Positions 1-7,241 of a DNA stretch of 17,493 nt are shown here, one piece after another. Below the pieces are notes generated by a model. That model was given only the letters and a program-made list of their open reading frames with translations, searched no databases and was not told the origin of the DNA. A program made the position numbers and the translations under genes. This DNA is from CAZFDE01 sp964517795 (GTDB lineage Bacteria; Planctomycetota; Phycisphaerae; Sedimentisphaerales; Anaerobacaceae), in contig CAZFDE010000055.1 in assembly GCA_964517795.1 (NCBI GenBank), positions 1-17,493 on the forward strand, given 5' to 3'. The number at the start of each line of letters is the position of its first letter. Within the stretch, counting starts at the first letter, position 1.

Positions 1-372
1 GAATCACAAGAGCGCAGTGGAGAGAACAATATGCAGCTTAAGGAACCGCCATTCGAATATATCCATTTTTTTTGAGCTAAAAACCTGTTTTCACCCCTAC
101 TCCCAATCCCTCCCAAGAGCCTCCGCTATCAAGCAATCGTTGGAATAAGCCCTTGTATTAAGCGATTTATCTATAATTTTTGGCGGGGGGTAAGATGGTT
201 AATCTTGGTATAAAACACTGAGTCAATCCTCGTTTTTAACGGTTAAGGGCGTATTACTGAAGCTCAGAGTTAAAATGAAGTGTGCACTATACGTGCATTT
301 TGAGAAATAAGAGAGCGGGAATGAAAACCTTAATGCATTTCAAATAAAGAACTTATGTCAGTTTCAAGGCAA
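1..372. other. Left-edge stretch with no recognisable gene
   Basis: I find no convincing coding region, RNA gene or promoter here on either strand. A small inverted repeat (TGCAC/GTGCA around a 5-base loop near 283-297) is followed by four T residues on the plus strand, which is too weak to call a terminator. A TATAAT at 172-177 has no -35 element at a workable distance. The stretch is the 3' flank of the minus-strand tmRNA gene, and no clear intrinsic terminator for that gene is visible. Confidence 0.5.
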
Positions 373-726
373 TGGAGGCGGGGGGATTCGAACCCCCGTC
401 CCGTGATGCATCAAGCCAGGCATCTACATGCGTAGTCGTTTTTTTGGATTTCGCCGCCGCACGTGCCAAACGACAGGCTCATGCATTGGCTATTTCGGAA
501 TTAATCTTTTCCCTTGAGCCCGAACAACCCTCAGGAGCAGTCTGCTTTTCTGACGCCCGGTGCCGGCTCACAGACAAAGCCGACAGGGACGGGCCAGCCT
601 TATTTAGGCAGCCATTCGCAACTGTGAGTTGCCAATTAAAAATCGTGTCGGATGATTAACCAGGCCAACCGACATCCTGGGCATGCAGCATGACCGTCCG
701 TCATCCGGTCGAAGCCGTTCGCCCCC
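373..726 (-). ncRNA. ssrA: Transfer-messenger RNA (tmRNA)
   Basis: tmRNA rescues ribosomes stalled on broken mRNAs: with SmpB it enters as an alanyl-tRNA mimic, then supplies a short reading frame that tags the nascent peptide for proteolysis. On the minus strand the 5' end reads GGGGGCGAACGGCTTCGACC and the 3' end GGGGTTCGAATCCCCCCGCC followed by TCCA. The two ends form a 7-bp acceptor stem (GGGGGCG with CGCCTCC, one G-U) with discriminator A; the terminal CCA is not encoded. The T-loop TTCGAAT and the 5' GGCTTCGAC segment are hallmarks. Length is 354 nt, within the usual bacterial range, and the gene is one-piece. A tag reading frame with tandem A-A at its end lies inside (separate entry). 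Recognition is by eye from conserved ends; pseudoknots were not folded. Confidence 0.95.
604..633 (-). other. tmRNA proteolysis-tag reading frame
   Basis: Within the tmRNA, codons GGC AAC TCA CAG TTG CGA ATG GCT GCC TAA encode GNSQLRMAA. With the alanine brought by tmRNA itself the tag would be A-GNSQLRMAA. The resume codon is placed by alignment to the E. coli tmRNA: the five bases before it are TAATT, keeping the conserved U at -5 and A at -4 that set the frame in SmpB-dependent resumption. The end (hydrophobic residue then Ala-Ala-stop) suits recognition by ClpXP-type proteases. The resume codon is Gly (GGC) rather than the commoner Ala. Confidence 0.75.
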
Positions 727-759
727 ATATCCACTTGCCAAATAACCATACCATTTGAT

Positions 760-788
760 ATTATACCGCATTACCGCTCAAAAAACAA
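760..788 (-). promoter_or_regulatory. Promoter of the tmRNA gene
   Basis: Minus-strand -35 TTGTTT (788-783) and a perfect -10 TATAAT (765-760) are separated by 17 bp. The predicted transcription start is near 753, giving a leader of about 27 nt ahead of the mature tmRNA 5' end at 726, which would be removed by RNase P. This is a strong sigma70-type match, as expected for an abundant RNA. Confidence 0.75.
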
Positions 789-826
789 GCCCTGCAAATT
801 AATCGAAGAAATCGTAATTTGTACCA

Positions 827-854
827 TTGTAACCCTACGACCAACGGCTATAAT
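827..854 (+). promoter_or_regulatory. Promoter of the radical-SAM gene, divergent from the tmRNA promoter
   Basis: -35 TTGTAA (827-832) and a perfect -10 TATAAT (849-854) have a 16-bp spacer. Transcription should start near 861, only about 15 nt before the likely start codon, so the message has a very short 5' leader. No Shine-Dalgarno sequence is apparent in it. Confidence 0.6.
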
Positions 855-877
855 CGTTCATATAAACGAAACCATGG

Positions 878-2020
878 ATGGATGTGATGTTTGGTATTGT
901 CAACAAACCGGATACCCTCGAAAAACTGCAGATTCTCAGCGCCGATGCCCAGTACGATCTGGCCTGCGCGTGCGGCTCAACTAAAGACGAGCATCGCAAA
1001 CGCGGCCGCGACGGCAAGTGGATCTATCCGGTTACGCTGCCCAATGGCGGCACGAGCGTGCTGTTTAAGACACTGGTCTCGAATGTTTGCAGCAATGACT
1101 GCAAATACTGCCCGCTTCGCAGCGGCACGGATGTCCGCCGCTGTACCCTCGACGCCGAACAAACTGCAAGCATTTTTATGGATTACTATCGTGCCCGGGA
1201 GGTTTCAGGACTGTTTCTCAGCAGTGGTTGTCTGGGCGATGCGGATCGGACCATGGAACGGCTGCTCTTGATCGCCGAGATTCTTCGAAAGCGCGAACAA
1301 TTCAAGGGCTATATGCATCTGAAAGTCATACCCGGCTGCAGCGATGCGGCCGTCGAGCAGGCCGTCAAAATGGCCAGTGCGGTTTCTGTGAATATCGAGG
1401 TGCCGGGCCAACAGCATCTGGCGAAACTGTCCGGCCGTAAGGATTTTCTTAACGACATCATCCGGCCTATCAAGCTCATCAGTCAACTGACCGCCAAAGG
1501 GACGAAATTTGCCCGCGTCAAGCAAACCACGCAATTCATTGTCGGGGCCGCAGGTGAAAAGGATGCCGAAATCGTCAAGTACATGTGGGGCCTGTACAAA
1601 CGCCTGAATCTCAATCGCGTCTATTTTAGTGCGTATCAAAAAGGCCTGGGCCAAACCGATATGCCCGGTGAGCAAAAACGGGGGGAAAACGCCGAAACGT
1701 TTACCCGCGAGCACCGGCTTTATCAGGTCGATTTCCTCATGCGAAAATACGGTTTTGAACTGGACGATATCTTGTTTGACGATGGGCAATTATCGTTAAA
1801 TACGGATCCAAAGATGCGCTGGGCACAACGGCATCCCGAGTTTTTTCCGGTTCATATCAATTACGCCGACAAAAACGCACTCTTGAAAGTGCCCGGATTA
1901 GGCCCGATCACGGTCAACCGGATTCTAAAAATGCGACGGTGCGGACGAATCCGATCGATCGAAGATATTGCAAAGCCCAATACCCGCTTGCTGAAAGCAA
2001 ACACATACCTGTCCTTTTAA
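878..2020 (+). CDS. Putative DNA modification/repair radical SAM protein with C-terminal helix-hairpin-helix
   Basis: This 380-residue protein matches, from memory, the radical-SAM family annotated as putative DNA modification/repair protein, usually genetically linked to a UDG-superfamily or DUF4130 partner. The N-terminus (EKLQILSADAQYDLAC, about residues 14-30) is a family signature. The 4Fe-4S/SAM motif is CxxxCxxC with C71, C75 and C78 (VCSNDCKYCPL). A helix-hairpin-helix DNA-binding motif (KVPGLGPITVNRIL, about residues 337-350) closes the protein, supporting action on DNA in the cytoplasm. The reaction is not established. The ATG at 878 follows a very short leader; an in-frame ATG at 887 is an equally possible start. 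It faces the cyclophilin-fusion gene convergently, and the usual partner gene is not next to it in this window. Confidence 0.88.
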   Translation: MDVMFGIVNKPDTLEKLQILSADAQYDLACACGSTKDEHRKRGRDGKWIYPVTLPNGGTSVLFKTLVSNVCSNDCKYCPLRSGTDVRRCTLDAEQTASIFMDYYRAREVSGLFLSSGCLGDADRTMERLLLIAEILRKREQFKGYMHLKVIPGCSDAAVEQAVKMASAVSVNIEVPGQQHLAKLSGRKDFLNDIIRPIKLISQLTAKGTKFARVKQTTQFIVGAAGEKDAEIVKYMWGLYKRLNLNRVYFSAYQKGLGQTDMPGEQKRGENAETFTREHRLYQVDFLMRKYGFELDDILFDDGQLSLNTDPKMRWAQRHPEFFPVHINYADKNALLKVPGLGPITVNRILKMRRCGRIRSIEDIAKPNTRLLKANTYLSF

Positions 2021-2052
2021 GTTCTTAGGAAAAGAAGAATTGTTGAAATTAT

Positions 2053-2085
2053 GGCTGCTTCAGCCAGTGCTGTTATTCGGCACTG
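2053..2085. other. Tandem hairpins between convergent genes
   Basis: Two adjoining inverted repeats lie at the 3' end of the minus-strand cyclophilin-fusion gene. GGCTG/CAGCC pairs at 2053-2057 and 2061-2065, and CAGTGC/GCACTG pairs at 2065-2070 and 2080-2085 with the TAA stop in its loop. They share one base, so they may be alternatives. There is no T-run on either strand, so this may be mRNA 3'-end structure rather than a classical intrinsic terminator for the convergent pair. Confidence 0.3.
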
Positions 2086-3929
2086 CCGCCATTCCAAAGG
2101 GTTACCGACAGCCATTGGGTCGCGATGAAATCGAGGTCCTGGTTGCCGGGCTGATTATCATTATTGATATCCGCCCATGGCAGCCAGTATTTGTACGGCA
2201 GCGACTCACCAAAATTACTGCTGACGACGGCCAAGTCCTCGAAATCGACTGTGCCGTTTCGGTCCAGATCACATCCGTTGCAGAAATCCGGACTGCCGCA
2301 ATCGCCCAGCCAATTATTCAATATTTTGGCAATATCGTATATATCGACGAGTTGATTTTCATCGAAATCCCCATAGTAATATTCATAAGATGAACCGGCT
2401 ATCGTGGTCAGCCATGCAAAATCTTTGAAATCGACAATCCCATCGTTGTTCACATCTGATTTTAGCGCCCATCCGACCGCGGCGATCGAGGCGTTATTGG
2501 TATTGGCATACACACCCATATTGATCCGGTTATTCTGATAACCGTCGGCGGTCAATTCATTGGAGAAGCTAATAGACGGATTTCCGGCATCGATACAGCG
2601 GCTGGTAACTGTGTCGGCCGCCTGAACAAATTGCCCCGAAACGATATCGTAACGAAATCCCTCGCTTTTCAGATGATAATCGTTGCCGGCCGCATTGAAG
2701 AAGTGCGGATCCTCATCAATATTGCCGGCACCGGGATAACCCCCTTGGATATTATTGAACAGGATCGTTGGCCAGCTATTCTCAAAAGCCAGTTGCCGGG
2801 AGCCGTTGCCGCGGACGATCGAATTGCTGATGGCCGGATTGCTTTTGATACCGTAAAGCCCACCGCCGGCGACCGTGGCGATATTATTCAGGATATTGGT
2901 TGCGATAATATACGGACTGGCGTTTTCACAATAGATCGCTCCGCCATAGTCAGCTGTGCTGTTTTGAATAATACAATTAAGAAATCGCGGACGAGAATCT
3001 TTGCAGTACACCGCACCGCCTTTGTCGGCATATCCATTGGTGATGATCACGCCCTGCACAAGGGTGGTGGGTTGTTCGTTGCTGTCAAAGTAGAATGCGC
3101 GGTGAGGATCACCGGACGAACCGCCGGCATCGATAATCGTCGAATGAATATTGTAGCCTTCATAAGGTCGCCAACTGGTGATTGTCAGGGCTTTACCCTG
3201 GGGATCGATGTCTCGGTTGCCTGCACCACTGTAGGTCCCGTCCATCAGGATCACATATCCGTTTTCGTCGATCTCATCGACGGCTTTCTGGATCGTCGCC
3301 AGCGGATGTTGCGGCCCGCCGGTGCCGGTCGTATCACTGCCTGTTGGCGAAACATACAAACACATACGGGCTTTATAGATGATCACGGGCGGATTGACCG
3401 GCAAATTCTGGAAAGCCCCGCCCCAGTCCTCAGTCGGTGTTGCCGCAATGGCATCGACCACATTCATATCACTGATCACTTCTCCGAACACACAGTAGCC
3501 ATACCCATCTTCGGCATTTTCGCGATCCAGAAATGGATTATTAACATGATTGATAAAAAATTGGCTGTTGGCGCTGTTCGGATCGGTTGTACGTGCCATG
3601 GCAATCGTCCCGCGCACATTTTTTAGACCATTATAACTTTCGTTGATGATGGGATCGTTTGGGGTGCGTTGATTAAGATTTGTATCGAAGCCGCCGCCCT
3701 GAATCATGAAATTTTCAATAACCCGGTGGAAAAGCAGGCCGTTATAGAAGCCGGAATTGACGTAATCAAGAAAATTCTCAACGGTCATCGGAGCATCGTC
3801 AGGGAACAACTCGATCACGATATCGCCGAAATTGGTCTCCAGGACGACCTTTGGATTGGATAATTCTTCTGCAGATGCCCCGGTTACCAACAGCGCACAA
3901 ATAATTACGATCACAATATAAGATTTCAC
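2073..3929 (-). CDS. Secreted cyclophilin-type peptidyl-prolyl isomerase fused to a beta-helix and dockerin-like calcium repeats
   Basis: 618 residues. A signal peptide (about 1-20, ending ASA) implies export. Residues 27-165 are a cyclophilin domain that should catalyse cis-trans isomerisation of X-Pro bonds: R69 in FHRV, F74/M75/Q77 in FMIQGG and SQFFIN (122-127) match active-site positions. Residues 191-475 resemble a right-handed parallel beta-helix (pectate-lyase-like), opening with YVSPTGSD and carrying repeated GGAVYC/GGAIYC/GGGLYG turns, as is common in planctomycete surface proteins. Residues 492-598 hold four EF-hand/dockerin-like loops beginning at D492, D521, D554 and D587, each with Asp at loop position 12. 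The start is GTG at 3929, preceded by GGAGGAGG about 10 nt upstream. It is transcribed alone, divergent from ftsK. The domain order is unusual; partner or substrate is unknown. Dockerin-type function with a cohesin is not implied. Confidence 0.85.
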   Translation of the reverse strand: MKSYIVIVIICALLVTGASAEELSNPKVVLETNFGDIVIELFPDDAPMTVENFLDYVNSGFYNGLLFHRVIENFMIQGGGFDTNLNQRTPNDPIINESYNGLKNVRGTIAMARTTDPNSANSQFFINHVNNPFLDRENAEDGYGYCVFGEVISDMNVVDAIAATPTEDWGGAFQNLPVNPPVIIYKARMCLYVSPTGSDTTGTGGPQHPLATIQKAVDEIDENGYVILMDGTYSGAGNRDIDPQGKALTITSWRPYEGYNIHSTIIDAGGSSGDPHRAFYFDSNEQPTTLVQGVIITNGYADKGGAVYCKDSRPRFLNCIIQNSTADYGGAIYCENASPYIIATNILNNIATVAGGGLYGIKSNPAISNSIVRGNGSRQLAFENSWPTILFNNIQGGYPGAGNIDEDPHFFNAAGNDYHLKSEGFRYDIVSGQFVQAADTVTSRCIDAGNPSISFSNELTADGYQNNRINMGVYANTNNASIAAVGWALKSDVNNDGIVDFKDFAWLTTIAGSSYEYYYGDFDENQLVDIYDIAKILNNWLGDCGSPDFCNGCDLDRNGTVDFEDLAVVSSNFGESLPYKYWLPWADINNDNQPGNQDLDFIATQWLSVTLWNGGSAE

Positions 3930-3977
3930 AGCGATATAACCTCCTCCAGTTCAATTGGACAACACTATTATCATATC

Positions 3978-4001
3978 AAAAAACGCCTTGAAAATCAAGG
4001 C
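3978..4001 (-). terminator. Terminator-like hairpin in the leader of the cyclophilin-fusion gene
   Basis: On the minus strand a 6-bp stem GCCTTG/CAAGGC with a 5-nt loop (4001-3985) is followed by G and six T residues (3983-3978). It lies about 50 bp upstream of the GTG start at 3929. It could stop antisense transcription coming from within ftsK or act as an attenuator if the gene's promoter lies further upstream. I could not place that promoter. Confidence 0.4.
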
Positions 4002-4125
4002 CGGGGCGTCTTGAGCGTCAAAATAGGAAATCTTACAGAAAACCATTTGCCCCTGCCGATATATAAGTGGTTACGCTAATTGAGTTAAGAGGATTTTTAT
4101 CGGACACAACAGGAGAAACACTGGG

Positions 4126-6516
4126 GTGAAGCAAAAAAATACGTACAGAACCGCCATAATTTTTTTGGCGATAACGGTATTGGCGATGCTGTTTTTCAGT
4201 TGTTTGAGTTTTAATATCGGCGACTGGCCCAGCAGCTTTGTCTATCCACATAATCGCCCGGTGCACAACTGGTGCGGCGTGATCGGCTCGTTTTTAGCCT
4301 ACTATCTATTATATTATGTCGGCCCGGGCATTTTCATTGTATTGATCAGTTTGATCACGATGCTGATCGCCCGCTTGACCGATCACCCGATTCGTCAGCC
4401 GATTTTGCGTTTGGTGGGATTGGTACTGTTGACGGTCGCAGGCTCATCGACCTTTTATTGTTTCTGGCCGGATCGCGTTTTTACATTTCCGTTCGGTTCC
4501 GGCGGAATACTCGGTGTTGCTGCGACCCAGTTCATGCAGAAGCATTTTGCCTTGCTGGGCACATTTATTTTATTATTGGCAAGCTGGATTGTCGGTGCGG
4601 TCCTGCTGGCCGACAGCCTGGTGATTGGGATGCTGCACTGGCTGGGATTTGGCTTGAAACGCACAGCCGATTTCGCCGGACCGGCATGGACTGCCGCGCG
4701 ACAGCATTCTCAGGTTATTTCCGAGATTTGGCAAAAACTTTCGGCCCGCCAAAAAACCAAGCCTGCTACGGTTTTTTCGACTGATCCGGATATTAAGATC
4801 GAATCGCATTTTGAGCCGGCCGCCAAGGTCGAGACTCCAATTACCGAAGCGCCTGCGCGTGAAGCAAAGGAAACCAACCCCAAACAAATCAAAGTTACTC
4901 TGCCTCAGGCCCGAAAGCCCTCGCAACCCTTGGTCCAAAAGAGTTACGATGACTATACCCTGCCGCCGCTGGATCTGCTGGCCGAGCCGGAATATGGCTA
5001 CAGTCAGATCCAGAGCAAGGTGGTCGAGTCCAAGGCCAAAGCATTGGAGAAGCTGCTGGGCGAATTCAACATCGATGCCCATGTCGTTGCTGCCGAGACC
5101 GGGCCGGTGATTACGATGTTTGAGCTGGAGCTGGCCGCCGGCATCAAGGTCAGCCAAATATCCACATTGGCCAATGATATGGCCCGAGCGCTGGGTGCCG
5201 GGGCGGTGCGGGTGGTTGCGCCGCTGCCGGGCAAGCACACGATCGGAATCGAGGTGCCCAACAGTGAAAAGGAAAAGGTCCGTATCAAAGATCTCATGCA
5301 GCTCGCCGGTACCAAAGCTCACAATATGCAGATCCCGTTGTTTCTTGGTAAGGATTCTTCCGGCGAGGCATTGGTCTCCGACCTGACCAAGATGCCGCAT
5401 ATGCTGATCGCCGGTACGACCGGTTCGGGCAAAAGCGTCTGCATCAACAGTATTATTGTCGGTACATTGTTGACCAAGCGGCCGGACGAGGTCAAGATGA
5501 TCCTGATCGATCCGAAGATGGTCGAGATGACCGCATTTAACACTATCCCGCATCTGATGTGTCCGATCGTTACCGAAACACAGCGGGCTGTGCAGATCCT
5601 CGAATGGGCGACCGTCAAGATGGACGAACGGTATTCGGTCCTCGCCGAAGCCCGGGTCAAGAATATTGCCCAATACAATGCCTTGGGGGCAGAGGAGATC
5701 ATTCGGCGTTTCGAGCCCAGTACCCCCGAAGAGGAAGCCAAAATTCCCAAGAAGCTGCCATATTTTGTCATTATTATTGACGAATTGGCGGATTTGATGA
5801 TGACCGCGGCCAAGGAGATCGAATCCTATATCGTACGCCTGGCCCAGAAAAGCCGCGCGGTCGGTATCCATATCGTCCTGGCGACCCAGCGGCCTCAGGC
5901 AACGGTTGTTACCGGCCTGATTAAATCCAATATGCCCACGCGGATCGGTTTTCGCGTTGCAGCCAGAATGGACAGCCGTATTATTCTTGACCAGAACGGT
6001 GCCGAGACCCTTCTCGGCGAAGGCGATATGCTCTTTCTCAAGCCTGGTACCAGCGATCTGGTGCGTGCCCAGGGCAGTTTTGTCGATGACAGCGAGATCA
6101 GAAAGGTCGTCAAATATCTCAAAGAAAGCGCCGAACCGCAGTTCCATCCGGAACTGATGCAGCTTCGCACGATCGACGCTTCGGATGCCTGCAATGACGA
6201 CCTGTTTGATGATGCGGTACGGATTGTACTGGAAACGAAGCGGGGCAGCGTTTCACTGCTTCAGCGGCGACTCAATATCGGTTACGCCCGCTCATCGCGG
6301 TTGATCGAGTCGATGGCCGGGATGGGAATTCTCGGTGAGTATAAAGGCAGCCAGGCCCGAGAGGTTATGATCACGCTCGAAGATTACGAGCGAATGTGCC
6401 AGGATCAGCAAGCCGGAGCCGATAACGATAATGAGCCGGAAAAAGAACCGGCCTATGTGGCCGAAGGCGAACGCGGCTACGTGGCAGTAATGGAAAATGA
6501 CGATGAAGATGAATAA
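4126..6516 (+). CDS. ftsK: DNA translocase FtsK/SpoIIIE
   Basis: This 796-residue ATP-driven DNA pump clears and aligns chromosome termini at the closing division septum. The N-terminus has about four membrane segments (roughly residues 9-28, 53-83, 92-113 and 125-165), anchoring it at the septum. A short linker (about 200-280) is much smaller than in E. coli FtsK, so the size is SpoIIIE-like. The motor carries Walker A GTTGSGKS (residues 430-437, K436) and Walker B VIIIDELAD (about 548-556). The C-terminal gamma winged helix (about 690-750, RGSVSLLQRRLNIGYARSSRLIESM) reads the polar KOPS-type sequences in known members. The start is GTG at 4126, with AGGAG about 10 nt upstream. It is a single-gene unit with its own strong terminator downstream. 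Confidence 0.97.
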   Translation: MKQKNTYRTAIIFLAITVLAMLFFSCLSFNIGDWPSSFVYPHNRPVHNWCGVIGSFLAYYLLYYVGPGIFIVLISLITMLIARLTDHPIRQPILRLVGLVLLTVAGSSTFYCFWPDRVFTFPFGSGGILGVAATQFMQKHFALLGTFILLLASWIVGAVLLADSLVIGMLHWLGFGLKRTADFAGPAWTAARQHSQVISEIWQKLSARQKTKPATVFSTDPDIKIESHFEPAAKVETPITEAPAREAKETNPKQIKVTLPQARKPSQPLVQKSYDDYTLPPLDLLAEPEYGYSQIQSKVVESKAKALEKLLGEFNIDAHVVAAETGPVITMFELELAAGIKVSQISTLANDMARALGAGAVRVVAPLPGKHTIGIEVPNSEKEKVRIKDLMQLAGTKAHNMQIPLFLGKDSSGEALVSDLTKMPHMLIAGTTGSGKSVCINSIIVGTLLTKRPDEVKMILIDPKMVEMTAFNTIPHLMCPIVTETQRAVQILEWATVKMDERYSVLAEARVKNIAQYNALGAEEIIRRFEPSTPEEEAKIPKKLPYFVIIIDELADLMMTAAKEIESYIVRLAQKSRAVGIHIVLATQRPQATVVTGLIKSNMPTRIGFRVAARMDSRIILDQNGAETLLGEGDMLFLKPGTSDLVRAQGSFVDDSEIRKVVKYLKESAEPQFHPELMQLRTIDASDACNDDLFDDAVRIVLETKRGSVSLLQRRLNIGYARSSRLIESMAGMGILGEYKGSQAREVMITLEDYERMCQDQQAGADNDNEPEKEPAYVAEGERGYVAVMENDDEDE

Positions 6517-6530
6517 CTAAATATGCTCAT

Positions 6531-6598
6531 AAGAGCACAAGCATTGTATCTCGACAAAAAATAAAAGAACCGGAGATCACAACTTGTGCTCTTTTTTT
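6531..6598 (+). terminator. Long composite intrinsic terminator after ftsK
   Basis: AAGAGCACAAG (6531-6541) pairs perfectly over 11 bp with CTTGTGCTCTT (6583-6593), followed by an uninterrupted T-run (6592-6598). The intervening sequence can extend the stem: TTGT (6544-6547) with ACAA (6579-6582) and ATCTC (6548-6552) with GAGAT (6573-6577), with small bulges. The result is a hairpin of about 20 bp with a roughly 20-nt A-rich loop. It acts for the plus strand only, as there is no T-run on the minus strand. Confidence 0.85.
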
Positions 6599-6678
6599 AT
6601 AGTGTGACCCGCAGATCGCATGACATTTCAGAAGCTAAAACATAACACGCATCAAATTCGTGTGTCCCAATCCTTTAA

Positions 6679-7050
6679 TCAGACCAGAGCCGGCATGGAT
6701 TTATCCTGTCGCTGTTCGCCGGGCTTAAACGGCAGATTCTCGGCAAACTGCACGGCAATACGTCGGACATGGTCGTTAACATGTTCGACGCGGCAGACAT
6801 GACCGCTGCGGGTGAAATTCGTCATATCGAAGGATAGATCTTCGCCGTATTTGGGAACGCCGAATCGAGCGGTGATTTGCTGGCCGGGAAGCGGGCAGGG
6901 TTGGTTCGTATGACAGGTAAAGGCCGCGCCGCCGCTGCTGACATCGACCATTTGACCCTGTTGTAATACGTCGTTGAAGTCTTCGGCATACCAGATGGGC
7001 CAGTGGTATCGCAATCGTTGTTCTCGCCTTCGCTCGGTTCCGTTTTCCAT
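6679..7050 (-). CDS. PilZ-domain protein, putative c-di-GMP receptor
   Basis: A 123-residue stand-alone PilZ domain. The two nucleotide-binding signatures are present: RxxxR at R8-R12 (RREQR) and DxSxxG at D36-S38-G41 (VDVSSGG). Such proteins bind cyclic di-GMP and transmit the signal to motility, polysaccharide or envelope targets; the target cannot be read from the sequence. There is no signal peptide or membrane segment, so it is cytosolic. The start is ATG at 7050, with GAGGAG about 6 nt upstream. It lies downstream of murD on the same strand, but a terminator at 7129-7166 separates them, so it probably has its own promoter. No diguanylate cyclase or phosphodiesterase is nearby. Confidence 0.85.
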   Translation of the reverse strand: MENGTERRREQRLRYHWPIWYAEDFNDVLQQGQMVDVSSGGAAFTCHTNQPCPLPGQQITARFGVPKYGEDLSFDMTNFTRSGHVCRVEHVNDHVRRIAVQFAENLPFKPGEQRQDKSMPALV

Positions 7051-7128
7051 TTTTTACTCCTCATTAATGATAACCATCATGCCCTTGAAATCGACGCGCA
7101 GGGGGCTCTACTTAATCCGCGATTACCG

Positions 7129-7166
7129 AAAAAATCGCCCCTTAAGACGGTGATAGGGGCTTTTTT
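7129..7166. terminator. Bidirectional intrinsic terminator downstream of murD
   Basis: GCCCCT (7137-7142) and AGGGGC (7155-7160) form a 6-bp stem with a 12-nt loop. Six T residues follow on the plus strand (7161-7166), and on the minus strand GA then six T residues follow (7134-7129). The minus-strand orientation suits the end of murD, whose stop codon is about 75 bp away. Nothing on the plus strand obviously needs it. Confidence 0.7.
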
Positions 7167-7241
7167 AGGGTATTGGCGCAAAAACGGCGGCGGGCAATGT
7201 GAAAAAAATTTTTCTTTTTCGCGGGTAGAGGATTTCAGTTC

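Noticed and set aside
172..177. TATAAT as a possible promoter
   Set aside because: No -35 element at 15-19 bp (TTGTAT is only 13 bp away) and no gene follows on the plus strand.
283..301. Inverted repeat TGCAC/GTGCA with a TTTT tail, possible plus-strand terminator
   Set aside because: Only 5 bp with four T residues and no plus-strand gene upstream; it is on the wrong strand for the tmRNA gene.
372..659. 95-codon plus-strand ORF across the tmRNA region
   Set aside because: It is antisense to a confidently recognised tmRNA and its sequence is explained by that RNA.
2631..3626. 331-codon plus-strand ORF opposite the cyclophilin-fusion gene
   Set aside because: The minus strand encodes clear cyclophilin and beta-helix domains; the plus-strand product has no recognisable features.
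4573..6147. 524-codon minus-strand ORF opposite ftsK
   Set aside because: It lies antisense to the conserved FtsK motor; the composition reflects the codon bias of ftsK, and no domain is recognisable.
6645..6663. ACACG/CGTGT hairpin as terminator of the PilZ gene
   Set aside because: Five base pairs with a 9-nt loop and a broken T-run; too weak.
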